From the NCBI RefSeq assembly GCF_001613935.1, contig NZ_LQCI01000014.1:285473-349472 (forward strand): 64,000 bases of DNA. Direction: 5' to 3'. Positions within the stretch are counted from its first letter, which is position 1, and every line of letters begins with the position of its first letter. Made by a program: the position numbers and the translations under genes. This document shows, one piece after another, positions 39,586 through 48,626 of the stretch. The notes under the pieces are model-generated. The model was not told the DNA's origin. It saw only the letters and a list, made by a program, of their open reading frames with translations, and searched no databases. Source of the DNA: Amycolatopsis regifaucium. GTDB lineage: Bacteria; Actinomycetota; Actinomycetes; Mycobacteriales; Pseudonocardiaceae.

Positions 39586-41841
39586 CTACTTGGCGTCGGC
39601 CTTCGGAGCGTCGGCCTTCTCGCTTTCGGCCGCCTTGGCGTCCGCCGTGTCCTCTTCCTGGACCACGATCAGGCTGATCTTGCCGCGGTTGTCGATGTCG
39701 GCGATCTCGACGCGGAGCTTGTCGCCCACGTTGACCACGTCCTCGACCTTGGCGATCCGCTTGCCGTTGCCCAGCTTCGAGATGTGCACCAGGCCGTCCT
39801 TGCCCGGCAGCAGCGAGACGAACGCGCCGAACGCGGCCGTCTTCACCACGGTGCCGAGGAAGCGCTCGCCGACCTTGGGCAGCTGCGGGTTGGCGATGGC
39901 GTTGATCTTGTCGATCGCCGCCTCCGCCGACGGGCCGTCGGCCGCGCCCACGTAGATCGTGCCGTCGTCCTCGATGGAGATGTCGGCGCCGGTCTCCTCG
40001 GTGATCGAGTTGATCATCTTGCCCTTCGGGCCGATGACCTCGCCGATCTTGTCCACCGGGATCTTCACGCTGGTGACGCGCGGGGCGAACGGGCTCATCT
40101 CGTCCGGAGCGTCGATCGCCTCGGCGATGACCTCGAGGATGGTGAGGCGAGCGTCCTTCGCCTGCTTCAGCGCGGCGCCGAGGACCTCCGAGGGGATGCC
40201 GTCGAGCTTCGTGTCCAGCTGCAGCGCGGTGATGATGTCCTTGGTGCCGGCGACCTTGAAGTCCATGTCGCCCATGGCGTCTTCGGCACCGAGGATGTCG
40301 GTCAGCGCGACGTAGCGGGTCTCGCCGTCGACCTCGTCGGAGATGAGGCCCATGGCGATACCGGCGACCGGCGCCTTCAGCGGGACACCCGCGTTCAGCA
40401 GCGCCATGGTCGAGGCACAGACCGAGCCCATCGAGGTGGAGCCGTTGGAGCCCAGCGCCTCGGAGACCTGGCGGATCGCGTACGGGAACTCGTCGCGCTT
40501 CGGCAGGACCGGGACCAGGGCGCGCTCGGCGAGCATGCCGTGGCCGATCTCGCGCCGCTTCGGCGAACCGACGCGGCCGGTCTCGCCGGTGGAGAACGGC
40601 GGGAAGTTGTAGTGGTGCAGGTACCGCTTCGTGGTCTCCGGGGAGAGCGAGTCGATCTGCTGCTCCATGCGGAGCATGTTCAGCGTGGTGACGCCCAGGA
40701 TCTGGGTCTCACCGCGCTCGAACAGCGCGGAACCGTGCGCCCGCGGGATCACGGCGACCTCGGCGGCGAGCGACCGGATGTCGGTCAGGCCGCGGCCGTC
40801 CATCCGGATCTTGTCCGTGAGGACGCGCTTGCGCATGATCTTCTTCGACAAGGCCTTGAACGCCGCGCCGATCTCCTTCTCACGACCCTGGAAGGCTTCG
40901 CCCTCGCCCAGGCCGATCTTCTCCAGCACCGCGGCCTTGACCTCGTCGGTCGCGTTGTCGCGATCCTGCTTGCCCGCGATGGTCAGCGCGTTCGCGAGGT
41001 CGTCGGTCGCGATCGCGGCGACGGCGTCGAAGGCGTCCTGCTCGTAGGCGAGGAAGACCGGGAACTCGCCGGTCGGCTTGGCGGCCAGCTCGGCCAGCTG
41101 CTGCTGGGCCTCGCACAGCACCTTGATGAACGGCTTCGAGGCCTCGAGGCCCTCGGCGACGGTGATCTCGTCGGGCGCCTTGCCACCGGCGGCGATCAGG
41201 TCGAGCGTGTGCTCGGTGCCCTCGGCCTCGACCATCATGATGGCGACGTCGTCACCGACGATGCGGCCGGCGACCACCATGTTGAAGGTGGCCTCTTCCA
41301 GCTGCTTCCAGGTCGGGAACGCGACCCACTGGCCCTCGATCAGCGCGACGCGGACGCCGCCGACCGGACCGGAGAACGGCAGCCCGGCGATCTGGGTCGA
41401 GGCCGAAGCCGCGTTGATCGCGAGCACGTCGTACGGGTCGTCCGGGTTGAGGCTCTGGACGGTGATGACGACCTGGATCTCGTTGCGGAGACCGTCGGCG
41501 AACGACGGGCGCAGCGGCCGGTCGATCAGGCGGCAGGTGAGGATCGCGTCGGTCGACGGGCGGCCCTCACGGCGGAAGAACGCGCCGGGGATGCGTCCGG
41601 CGGCGTACATCCGCTCTTCGACGTCCACGGTCAGCGGGAAGAAGTCGAAGTGGTCCTTCGGGTGCTTCGACGCGGTGGTCGCGGAGAGCAGCATGGTCTC
41701 TTCGTCGAGGTACGCGACGACGGAACCGGCGGCCTGACGGGCCAGACGGCCGGTCTCGAAGCGGACGGTGCGAGTGCCGAAACGGCCGTTGTCGATGACG
41801 GCTTCGGTTTCGTGCACGGTGACTCCGGTGGAGTCGGTCAT
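39586..41841 (-). CDS. pnp: Polyribonucleotide nucleotidyltransferase (PNPase)
   Basis: The 751-residue phosphorolytic exonuclease (and in actinobacteria also poly(A)-like polymerase) has two RNase PH cores (GRLARQAAGSVVAYLDEETML and LFERGETQILGVTTL to SMGSVCASTMALLNAGVPLK), a KH domain (IPVDKIGEVIGPKGKMINSI) and an S1 domain (VKTAAFGAFVSLLPGKDGLVHISKL), ending in an acidic/Lys tail. AGGAG lies 12 nt upstream of the ATG. A 200-nt structured leader separates it from rpsO. Confidence 0.97.
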   Translation of the reverse strand: MTDSTGVTVHETEAVIDNGRFGTRTVRFETGRLARQAAGSVVAYLDEETMLLSATTASKHPKDHFDFFPLTVDVEERMYAAGRIPGAFFRREGRPSTDAILTCRLIDRPLRPSFADGLRNEIQVVITVQSLNPDDPYDVLAINAASASTQIAGLPFSGPVGGVRVALIEGQWVAFPTWKQLEEATFNMVVAGRIVGDDVAIMMVEAEGTEHTLDLIAAGGKAPDEITVAEGLEASKPFIKVLCEAQQQLAELAAKPTGEFPVFLAYEQDAFDAVAAIATDDLANALTIAGKQDRDNATDEVKAAVLEKIGLGEGEAFQGREKEIGAAFKALSKKIMRKRVLTDKIRMDGRGLTDIRSLAAEVAVIPRAHGSALFERGETQILGVTTLNMLRMEQQIDSLSPETTKRYLHHYNFPPFSTGETGRVGSPKRREIGHGMLAERALVPVLPKRDEFPYAIRQVSEALGSNGSTSMGSVCASTMALLNAGVPLKAPVAGIAMGLISDEVDGETRYVALTDILGAEDAMGDMDFKVAGTKDIITALQLDTKLDGIPSEVLGAALKQAKDARLTILEVIAEAIDAPDEMSPFAPRVTSVKIPVDKIGEVIGPKGKMINSITEETGADISIEDDGTIYVGAADGPSAEAAIDKINAIANPQLPKVGERFLGTVVKTAAFGAFVSLLPGKDGLVHISKLGNGKRIAKVEDVVNVGDKLRVEIADIDNRGKISLIVVQEEDTADAKAAESEKADAPKADAK

Positions 41842-41847
41842 AGGGTG

Positions 41848-42049
41848 TATCTCCTCTTTTGTTCCTCTGTAATGACGCGAGTCTCCCACCCTGGGACCTG
41901 TTTCGCCTGCGGACGCTCGAGGAGTGAGGCCGGTCTTCGATCGAAGCCCCCGGGCCGTTACCCGGGAACCACTACCGAGGACCGGCGGACGGATCCTCGT
42001 GCGCGCTCGCGCCATGCCCCTCACGTGGAGAGGGCGTTCTGTTCTTAAA
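41848..42049 (-). ncRNA. Structured pnp leader, candidate Actino-pnp RNA motif
   Basis: Between the rpsO terminator and pnp the minus-strand leader has several pairings: CCCTC with GAGGG early on, GCCGGTC with GACCGGC enclosing a CCCGGG-rich inner stem, and a TTCGATCGAA loop region. The Actino-pnp motif is a known conserved RNA just upstream of actinobacterial pnp genes, thought to control pnp by its own product. Assignment is by position and foldedness; I did not match the covariance model. Confidence 0.5.
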
Positions 42050-42086
42050 CCGAGGGGGAGCGACCGATGTGGCCACTCCCCCTCGG
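42050..42086 (-). terminator. rpsO intrinsic terminator
   Basis: CCGAGGGGGAG (42050-42060) pairs perfectly with CTCCCCCTCGG (42076-42086); on the minus strand the hairpin is followed by TTTAAGAA, one of the few U-rich tails in the window. It lies 8 bp past the rpsO stop codon. Confidence 0.8.
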
Positions 42087-42093
42087 GGTCAAG

Positions 42094-42363
42094 CTATCGG
42101 CGGAGGCCGAGACGCTGGATCAGCGCACGGTATCGCTCGATGTCCACCTTCATCACGTAGTTCAGCAGCCGGCGGCGGCGGCCGACCAGCAGCAGAAGCC
42201 CGCGACGGGAGTGGTGGTCGTGCTTGTGAGCCTTGAGGTGCTCGGTGAGGCCGACGATGCGCTTGGTCAGCAGCGCGACCTGGGCCTCGGGGGATCCGGT
42301 GTCCGAGTCGTGCACGCCGTACTCGGCAAGGATCGACTTCTTTTCTTCGGTGGACAACGCCAC
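42094..42363 (-). CDS. rpsO: 30S ribosomal protein S15
   Basis: The 89-residue protein (ALSTEEKKSILAEYG, then DTGSPEAQVALLTKRI, LTEHLKAHKHDHHSRRGLL, GRRRRLLNYV) is full-length S15, which binds the central domain of 16S rRNA. GTG start at 42363 with AGGAGC 6-11 nt upstream. The usual rpsO-pnp order holds, with a terminator between them. Confidence 0.98.
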   Translation of the reverse strand: MALSTEEKKSILAEYGVHDSDTGSPEAQVALLTKRIVGLTEHLKAHKHDHHSRRGLLLLVGRRRRLLNYVMKVDIERYRALIQRLGLRR

Positions 42364-42491
42364 TGTGGTGCTCCTAGATACTCTGTGCCGTGCGGCCCGG
42401 ACGCTGCTTCACGCCGGGTGAGACGGTCGCGGCCGCCACGGACTGCAGCCGGACCCGATCATCGAGGTTACCAGCCCCGTGATCAGCGGCT

Positions 42492-43001
42492 TCAGGCGCG
42501 GGCGCGCTTCAGCTCGTAAGACCGGATCACCCGGTAGTGCGACGCGCCCTGCTCACGGTCACTGCGCATCAAGACGGCTTCGGTGGCCGTCCAGGTCCTG
42601 CTGGTGAATCCGGCCAGCCGCTTCACCCACGCGCTCGCGGCCATCGGCCGGTCGCGGGGAAAGCGGGCCACGGTCAGGTGGGCCGTGTACGGCCTGCCCT
42701 CGTCTCCCGCGCCTGCCTTGACGGCCAGCTCGTGGAGCCCGGTTCCGGTGACACTCAACCACAGCACGCCCGGGAATGTCGCGGCCTTTTCCAGCCGGAG
42801 GCCGAACGCGGTCGCCTCCGCCAGCCGTCCGGCGAGCCAGGCGGCGCGTTCCCCGGCGTCGTCCTCACCGTAGAAACCGAGGGTGACATGCCAGTGTTCC
42901 CGCCGCGACCAGCGGAAATCGCCGTCTTCGGGTGACCCCAGCGCCGTCGCGATCTCGTCGAGGACGTCGTCCGGCGGGATCAGAGCGCTGAAGAGGTTCA
43001 T
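42492..43001 (-). CDS. thpR: RNA 2',3'-cyclic phosphodiesterase (2'-5' RNA ligase family)
   Basis: The 169-residue 2H phosphoesterase has both His motifs: HVTLGFYG (about residues 40-47) and HLTVARFPRDRP (about 117-128). Family members open 2',3'-cyclic phosphates on RNA; the older name is LigT. The ATG overlaps the upstream regulator's stop (TGATG), so expression is coupled to it. Confidence 0.9.
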   Translation of the reverse strand: MNLFSALIPPDDVLDEIATALGSPEDGDFRWSRREHWHVTLGFYGEDDAGERAAWLAGRLAEATAFGLRLEKAATFPGVLWLSVTGTGLHELAVKAGAGDEGRPYTAHLTVARFPRDRPMAASAWVKRLAGFTSRTWTATEAVLMRSDREQGASHYRVIRSYELKRARA

Positions 43002-43480
43002 CAGGAGTTCTTGGCCGCCCGGCGCAGCAGGTCCGCCAGAGCGGGGAAATCGTCGTCGAGCAGCTTCGCGGCCTCGGTGAGGTCTTCGTCCTCGCCGATG
43101 TCCCGCAGCGCCACGAGCACGCCCTGGTCGTCGGCGACGGCGCCGACCGGGATGCTGTCCCGGCCCACCGTCGGCCGCGAATCGCGGACGTCTTCCAGTG
43201 CCTCCTGCATGGCCTTGCGGTCTCCCGCGGCGACCGCCGGGACCAGCACCTTGCGCTCCAGCATGATCATCTTCGCGAGCACGACCGGGTTGCCGATCTT
43301 CGCGCGGCGCCCGCTCATCACCTGGCTGAGCATGGGCGCGCTGATCCCGAGTACCTCGGCGAGGAAGGCCTGGGAGATGTCGAACGCGACGACCAGTCTC
43401 CGCACGCGATCGCCGAGCGGCTCCCCGTACCACTCCCTCTGCAGCGCGATGTTCCGCTGGACGATCTTGTGGTCCTCCAC
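43001..43480 (-). CDS. XRE-like helix-turn-helix DNA-binding protein
   Basis: The 159-residue protein has a helix-turn-helix near the N terminus, VRRLVVAFDISQAFLAEVLGISAPMLSQVMSGRRAKIGNP (about residues 26-65), then a long helical, acidic C-terminal part (DEDLTEAAKLLDDDFPALADLLRRAAKNS). The GTG at 43480 has GGGGAG upstream. Coupled to thpR by overlapping stop and start. Its target and any RNA-repair link are unknown. Confidence 0.8.
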   Translation of the reverse strand: MEDHKIVQRNIALQREWYGEPLGDRVRRLVVAFDISQAFLAEVLGISAPMLSQVMSGRRAKIGNPVVLAKMIMLERKVLVPAVAAGDRKAMQEALEDVRDSRPTVGRDSIPVGAVADDQGVLVALRDIGEDEDLTEAAKLLDDDFPALADLLRRAAKNS

Positions 43481-43594
43481 CTGGTCCGCTCCCCTAACCC
43501 CATCCAACGCCACCTGTGGTCTGTGACATCTTGCCACCGGGACGCACCGTGACGGGCGTGTTCGTACATTCTCACCGGCCTCGGCCGGGTCCGG

Positions 43595-44557
43595 TCAGTC
43601 CTGCTCGCCCAGCAGTTCCCTGGTACGGAGGACGTCGTCGTCGATCTGTTTCACCAGACCCTCCGACGTCGGGAACCGGACCTGATCCCGCAGCCTGGCG
43701 ACGAAATCGAGCGAAACGTGCTGCCCGTAGAAGTCCTCGTCGATGTCGAGGACGAAGGCCTCGACAGTCCGCTCCCGCCCCGAGAACGTCGGATTGGTGC
43801 CGACCGACACCGCGGCGCGCAGCCGGCGGCCAGGATCCGACGAACGGGTGAACCAAGCGCCGTAGACCCCGTCGGCGGGCACCGCGGCGAAACGCGGCGT
43901 CGACAGGTTCGCCGTCGGGTAGCCGAGGTCGTGTCCCCGGCCGTCGCCCCGGACGACGATGCCCTCCAGCCGGTGCGGCCTGCCGAGCGCCTCGGCCGCC
44001 GCGACGACGTCGCCCGCGTCGATGCACGAGCGGACGTAGGTCGAGGAGAAGGTGATCTCGTTCTCCGTCTGCTGCCGCGCGAGCAGCCCTTGCAGTTCCG
44101 CGCCGTGCGCCACGAAGCCGAACCGCTTTCCCAGTGTGCGCAGGAGGTTGACGTCACCGGCGGCCTTGGCGCCGAAGGTGAAGTTCTCCCCCACGATCAC
44201 CGCGGCCGCGTGCAGCTTGTCCACGAGCACCTCGTGCACGAACTCGTGCGCGGTCAGCCGCGACAGTTCCAGCGTGAACGGCAGTACGCAGAAGACGTCG
44301 ACGCCGAGACCCTCGACCAGTTCCGCCTTGCGGCGCAACGTGCTCAGCTGCGCGGGATGGCTGCCCGGCCGGATCACCTCCGACGGATGCGGGTCGAAGG
44401 TCAGCACCACGCTCGGGACGTCGCGTTCGGCGGCGGCACGGACCGTCCTCGAGATCAGCTCCTGATGCCCGCGATGGACGCCGTCGAAGACGCCGATCGT
44501 CACCACGCACCGTCCCCAGCTCCCGGGAAGGTCACCCAAACCACGCCAACGCTGCAC
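43595..44557 (-). CDS. ribF: Bifunctional riboflavin kinase/FAD synthetase
   Basis: The 320-residue enzyme makes FMN and FAD. The N-terminal adenylyltransferase domain has VTIGVFDGVHRGHQEL (HxGH-like motif), TFDPHPSEVIRP and NEITFSSTYVR; the C-terminal kinase domain has GRGHDLGYPTANL and GTNPTFSGRERTVEAFVLD. Start GTG at 44557 agrees with the family N terminus (QRWRGL). It follows truB, as in many actinobacteria. Confidence 0.96.
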   Translation of the reverse strand: MQRWRGLGDLPGSWGRCVVTIGVFDGVHRGHQELISRTVRAAAERDVPSVVLTFDPHPSEVIRPGSHPAQLSTLRRKAELVEGLGVDVFCVLPFTLELSRLTAHEFVHEVLVDKLHAAAVIVGENFTFGAKAAGDVNLLRTLGKRFGFVAHGAELQGLLARQQTENEITFSSTYVRSCIDAGDVVAAAEALGRPHRLEGIVVRGDGRGHDLGYPTANLSTPRFAAVPADGVYGAWFTRSSDPGRRLRAAVSVGTNPTFSGRERTVEAFVLDIDEDFYGQHVSLDFVARLRDQVRFPTSEGLVKQIDDDVLRTRELLGEQD

Positions 44558-44670
44558 TTGTGCCCCGTCTCCTCCAGGCCTGTTTCGTGCACCACCCTAA
44601 GTGCCTGTTGGCGGAGCTGAGGAGGTACCCCGGAAAGGGACGAACGCGGACGCGGGTTCACCGCCGGACA

Positions 44671-45594
44671 TCAAGCGGGCAGCAACACGACCACCGAGCG
44701 GGCCAGCTCGCCTTCGTCCGCGGCGAGCGCGAGCACCCGGCCGTCCGGTCCGAACATGCCGTACGTTCCCTCGATCCCGGCCGCGGGCACCCTCTGTCCA
44801 TATCGGACCGCCTGGGCCGCGCGGGCGTCCAGATCGCGGCGCGGGAACGCGGCGGCGACGGCGGCGTCGAGATCCAGTGACAGCCCCGGTTGCTCCTCGA
44901 GCTGGTCGAGGGTGCGCGCCTTGGCGAGGGTGAACGGCCCGACCGTGGTGCGCCGCAACGCGAGCAGGTGCCCGCCGATGCCGAGTCCGGCACCGAGATC
45001 GCGGGCCAGCGCCCGCACGTAGGTCCCGGAGGAACACTCGACGACGGCGTCGAGTTCGATCCGGCCGGCCTCGCGGCGGGTGGCGAGCAGATCGAACCGG
45101 TGCACGGTGACCGGACGCGGCGGGATGACGACCTCTTCGCCGGCGCGGACGCGGGCGTAGGCGCGCTTCCCGTCGATCTTGACCGCGCTGACCGCGCTCG
45201 GTACCTGCTGGATGTCGCCGGACAACGCGGCGATCCCGGCGGCGATGGCGTCGTCGGTGATCTTCTCGACGGTTTCCGGGGCGGCTTCGGCGATCGGCTC
45301 GCCCTCGGCGTCGTCGGTCGTGGTGGACAGGCCCAAGGAGAGGGTCGCGAGATAGGTCTTGCGGTCCAGCGCCAGATGGCCGAGGAGTTTCGTCGCGCGT
45401 TCGATGCCGAGCACCAGGACGCCGGTGGCCATCGGGTCCAGGGTGCCGGCGTGCCCGACCTTGCGGGTGCCCATGAAGCGCCGCGCCCTGGCGACGACGT
45501 CGTGGGAGGTCATCCCGGACGGCTTGTCGACGATGACGAGACCGGGCGGCGGAGCGGGACGTTTCTTGGCTTGAGCCTGATTGGGGCGCGACAC
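44671..45594 (-). CDS. truB: tRNA pseudouridine(55) synthase
   Basis: The 307-residue enzyme converts U55 of tRNAs. GLVIVDKPSGMTSHDVV and KVGHAGTLDPMATGVLVL, with catalytic Asp53, are definitive. The C-terminal PUA-like region (GTYGMFGPDGRVLALA) is present. The start GTG at 45594 is set by TAGGGT 7 nt upstream and by the conserved N terminus. Confidence 0.97.
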   Translation of the reverse strand: MSRPNQAQAKKRPAPPPGLVIVDKPSGMTSHDVVARARRFMGTRKVGHAGTLDPMATGVLVLGIERATKLLGHLALDRKTYLATLSLGLSTTTDDAEGEPIAEAAPETVEKITDDAIAAGIAALSGDIQQVPSAVSAVKIDGKRAYARVRAGEEVVIPPRPVTVHRFDLLATRREAGRIELDAVVECSSGTYVRALARDLGAGLGIGGHLLALRRTTVGPFTLAKARTLDQLEEQPGLSLDLDAAVAAAFPRRDLDARAAQAVRYGQRVPAAGIEGTYGMFGPDGRVLALAADEGELARSVVVLLPA

Positions 45595-45601
45595 GCGCCG
45601 A

Positions 45602-45607
45602 ACCCTA
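45602..45607 (-). promoter_or_regulatory. Probable leaderless promoter -10 of truB (TAGGGT)
   Basis: On the minus strand TAGGGT ends 7 nt before the truB GTG, in the 29-bp gap after the MFS gene. Confidence 0.5.
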
Positions 45608-45623
45608 TCTTTCGGGTCCTCGC

Positions 45624-46934
45624 CTAGGACGAGACGGGCAGCGACGCTTCGGCGTCCCACCGCCGTCGCCGGATCTGCACCGGGATCTCCTCGCCGCGGG
45701 CCTCGGCCTCGAACAGGGTGGCGCGGGTGCGCCGCCACCACACGAGCATCCGGAAGGTGCCCAGCGCGAGCACCGCGACGACCGACAGCAGCGCCGGCCT
45801 GAACGCACCACCGGTCAGCTCCAGCAGTACCCCGACCGCGAGCGCCGAGACCGTCGTCGCCACGAACCCGCCGACGTTCACCACACCGGTGGCGGTGCCG
45901 ACGCGCGCGAGCGGGTTGTAGTCCCGCGCCAGCGCGAAACCGATCATCGACGCGGGGCCGCCGAGGGAGAGGAACGCGAACACGGGCACCAGGACCGCGA
46001 CCGGGATCGTGCCGCTCCAGCCGAGCAGGATCGCCCACATCACCGCGGCACCGGCGATGTACCCGCCGACCAGCGGCATCCGCAGCGACGGGCGCCGTCC
46101 GATCAGGCCGCCGACGACCGGGCCACCGATCATCGAACCGAAGACGAACACGATCAGCAGCGAACTGGCGGTGGCCTTCGGAACGCCCTGTGCCCGCACC
46201 AGGAACGGGACGCCCCACAGCATGGTCAGCACGTTGGGCGCGAACATCGTGCTGAAGTGGACCCAGAAGCCCAGCCGGGTCCCCGGCGTGCGCCACGCCT
46301 CGGCGACCTGACGGCCGAGCACCTTCGGATGCACCTTTTCGCGGACGGGCTCGGGCTCGCCGCGCGGGTTGTCTTCGACGCGCAGCGCGACGACGACGGT
46401 GTAGAGCACGGTCACGAGACCGACGACGAGGAACGTCGGCGTCCAGCCGGCATCATCGAGCAGCAGGCTGAGCGGGAGGGTCGCGGCGAGGTTTCCGACG
46501 TACCCGATGGCCGAGGTCAGCGTGGCGATCAGGGTGTAGTGGCGACCGGGGAAATGCGCGGCGATCAGCCGCAGGACGCTTACGAAGGTCAGCGCGTCAC
46601 CGAAGCCGAGGACGGCGCGGGCGAGCAGGCCGAGCGGGTAGGAATCGGCGATCGCGAGCAGGATCTGGCCGAGCCCGAGGAAGAACACGGCGCCGGTGAG
46701 CACGCGGCGCGGGCCGTAGCGGTCGACGAGGACACCGGTGGGGATCTGCATCGCGGCGTACACGCCGACCTGCAGGACGGTGAAGGTGCCGAGCGCGGCC
46801 GCGCCGACGCCGAAGCGGTCGGCGGCCTGCAGCCCGGCGACGCCGAACGAGGTCCGGTGGAAGACGGCGAGCAGGTAGACGGTGACGGCGGCCAGCCAGA
46901 TGAACCAGGACCGGCGGGTGGCTCGGCCTGTCAC
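45624..46934 (-). CDS. Major facilitator superfamily transporter
   Basis: The 436-residue protein has twelve predicted helices with the MFS loop motif MQIPTGVLVDRYGPRRVL between helices 2 and 3 and a central charged loop (about residues 195-225). It ends with a basic cytosolic tail. Such proteins move small solutes or drugs with protons; the substrate is not determinable. AGGAGG precedes the GTG at 46934. Confidence 0.88.
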   Translation of the reverse strand: MTGRATRRSWFIWLAAVTVYLLAVFHRTSFGVAGLQAADRFGVGAAALGTFTVLQVGVYAAMQIPTGVLVDRYGPRRVLTGAVFFLGLGQILLAIADSYPLGLLARAVLGFGDALTFVSVLRLIAAHFPGRHYTLIATLTSAIGYVGNLAATLPLSLLLDDAGWTPTFLVVGLVTVLYTVVVALRVEDNPRGEPEPVREKVHPKVLGRQVAEAWRTPGTRLGFWVHFSTMFAPNVLTMLWGVPFLVRAQGVPKATASSLLIVFVFGSMIGGPVVGGLIGRRPSLRMPLVGGYIAGAAVMWAILLGWSGTIPVAVLVPVFAFLSLGGPASMIGFALARDYNPLARVGTATGVVNVGGFVATTVSALAVGVLLELTGGAFRPALLSVVAVLALGTFRMLVWWRRTRATLFEAEARGEEIPVQIRRRRWDAEASLPVSS

Positions 46935-47082
46935 GGTGATGTCCTCCTAGGGAAGGGCTTTTCGGGCGGAATCAGGCGCCCGCAGTGCCGCCTCACTAGT
47001 TGTATCGCCTAAGCAATGGCGAAACCTACCCGTTACCCAGGTGGTTTTCGCCACAGCTCCCGCGTGCCTCGCCTCCCCTCTC

Positions 47083-47147
47083 CCGCATTTAGTCCTCTAA
47101 GTGCGGTAGTTGCACGCGCAAGGACCGCATTCAGAGGACTAAACGCG
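47083..47147. repeat. Family B inverted repeat
   Basis: Left unit CCGCATTTAGTCCTCTAAGT (from 47083) and right unit 47125-47147 are near reverse complements. Each unit also folds on itself (CGCATTTAG with CTAAGTGCG). It begins 18 bp past the stop codon of the MATE gene. Confidence 0.85.
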
Positions 47148-47164
47148 AGAGGTCCGGGGCGAGG

Positions 47165-48490
47165 TCAGGGCACGCGGACGGCGCCCACCACGGCCCAGCG
47201 CCCCGAGCGCCACCGCACCAGCAAGGTCGCCAGCCGCAGCAGCATGAACAGCGACAGCCCCGTCCAGATCCCGGCCAGTCCCCATCCGAACGCGAGCGAG
47301 AGCCAGATCAGCGGCAGGAAGCCCAGTGCCGCGCTCAGCAGCGTGGCGTTGCGCAGGAACGCGGCGTCGCCCGCGCCGAGCAGGACGCCGTCCAGTGCGA
47401 ACACCACCCCGGCGATCGGTTGCAGCGCGACGAAGAACCACCACGCGTGCGGGATCTCGCCGAGCACGCTCGCGTCCGAAGTGAACACCTGCGGCAGCAC
47501 CCCGGCCAGTGACGCGAACACGACACCGAGGAAGCAACCGAAAACCAGGCCGTAGACGGTGATCTGACTCGACACGCCCCGCGCCCGCTTGCTCGCCCCG
47601 GCGCCGAGCGCGGCCCCCACGAGCGACTGCGCGGCGATCGCCAGCGAGTCCAGCACGAGCGCCAGGAACGTCCACAGCTGCAGCACGACCTGGTGCGCGC
47701 CGACCGCTCCCGTGGAGGTCCGGGCGGCGACCGCGGCGGCGGAGACGAAACACGCCTGGAAGGCGAGACTGCGCAGGACAAGGTCCCGGCCGAGGCCGAG
47801 CTGGGCGCGCATCACCTTCGGCTCCGGCCGCAGCGGGACCCGCTCGCGCACCAGGGCCGCGAGGAACAGCGACGCCGAGATGACCTGCGCGACGACGTTC
47901 GCGATCGCCGAGCCCTCCAGCCCCCAGTCCGCGCCGTACACCAGCACCGGGCACAGCACGGCGGAGATACCGTTGCCCGCCAGGACGTAGCGCAACGGTT
48001 TCGCGGAATCCTGCACGCCGCGCATCCAGCCGTTGCCCGCCATCGTGATCAGGATGAACGGCGTGCCGAACAACGCGATCCGCAACCACGAGACGGCGGC
48101 GTCGGTGATCGCGGCGTCCCCCGAGAGGACCCGGGCGATCGGCGATGCCAGCAACTGGCCCGCGACGATCACGACCAGTCCGACGATCACCGCCAGCCAG
48201 GTCGCCTGGACGCCTTCGCTGACCGCCTCGCCGCGACGTCCCGCGCCGTGCAGCCGAGCCGTCCGCGAAGTGGTGCCGTAGGAGAGGAACGTCAGCTGAC
48301 TCGAAACCTGCGACAGCACGACACCGCCGACGGCGAGCCCGGCCAGCGGCAGGGCGCCGAGATGCCCCACGACGGCCGTGTCCACCAGGACGTACAACGG
48401 CTCGGCCGCGAGCACCCCGAGGGCGGGTACGGCGAGCCCGAGAACGCGTTTCGGCGCGACGCGCTCGTCGACTTCGGAAGCTTCAGACAC
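47165..48490 (-). CDS. MATE-family efflux transporter (DinF type)
   Basis: The 441-residue protein has about twelve helices and the MATE/DinF layout, with LAVPALGVLAAEPLYVLVDTAVVGHLG in helix 1 and LVLRSLAFQACFVSAAAVAARTSTGAVGAHQV opening the second half. These are cation-coupled drug or metabolite exporters. Its place between nrnA and truB matches DinF of mycobacteria (Rv2836c). GTG start at 48490. Confidence 0.9.
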   Translation of the reverse strand: MSEASEVDERVAPKRVLGLAVPALGVLAAEPLYVLVDTAVVGHLGALPLAGLAVGGVVLSQVSSQLTFLSYGTTSRTARLHGAGRRGEAVSEGVQATWLAVIVGLVVIVAGQLLASPIARVLSGDAAITDAAVSWLRIALFGTPFILITMAGNGWMRGVQDSAKPLRYVLAGNGISAVLCPVLVYGADWGLEGSAIANVVAQVISASLFLAALVRERVPLRPEPKVMRAQLGLGRDLVLRSLAFQACFVSAAAVAARTSTGAVGAHQVVLQLWTFLALVLDSLAIAAQSLVGAALGAGASKRARGVSSQITVYGLVFGCFLGVVFASLAGVLPQVFTSDASVLGEIPHAWWFFVALQPIAGVVFALDGVLLGAGDAAFLRNATLLSAALGFLPLIWLSLAFGWGLAGIWTGLSLFMLLRLATLLVRWRSGRWAVVGAVRVP

Positions 48491-48571
48491 CCCTGGAGAC
48501 TAAGGGCTACCGCTGAACGGCAACGGGGACGGCAGCGCGGATCGCGGCCCCGGCACGACCACCTGGATACT

Positions 48572-48591
48572 GACATCATCCGAATGATGTC
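48572..48591. promoter_or_regulatory. Operator GACATCAT-N4-ATGATGTC upstream of the TetR gene
   Basis: Perfect 8-bp inverted half sites flank CCGA. It lies between a CTGACA -35-like and TATTCT -10-like hexamer spaced 18 bp apart, 36 bp before the TetR start. A second copy is at 52418-52443. Confidence 0.7.
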
Positions 48592-48626
48592 TGTATTCTG
48601 ATAACGACCTAAGGGAGGAAGTCGTG

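Noticed and set aside
39466..42048. 860-codon open frame opposite pnp
   Set aside because: Exactly mirrors the pnp coding region, which has all its domains; the antisense product is Arg/Asp/Gly/Leu repeats typical of shadows in high-GC DNA.
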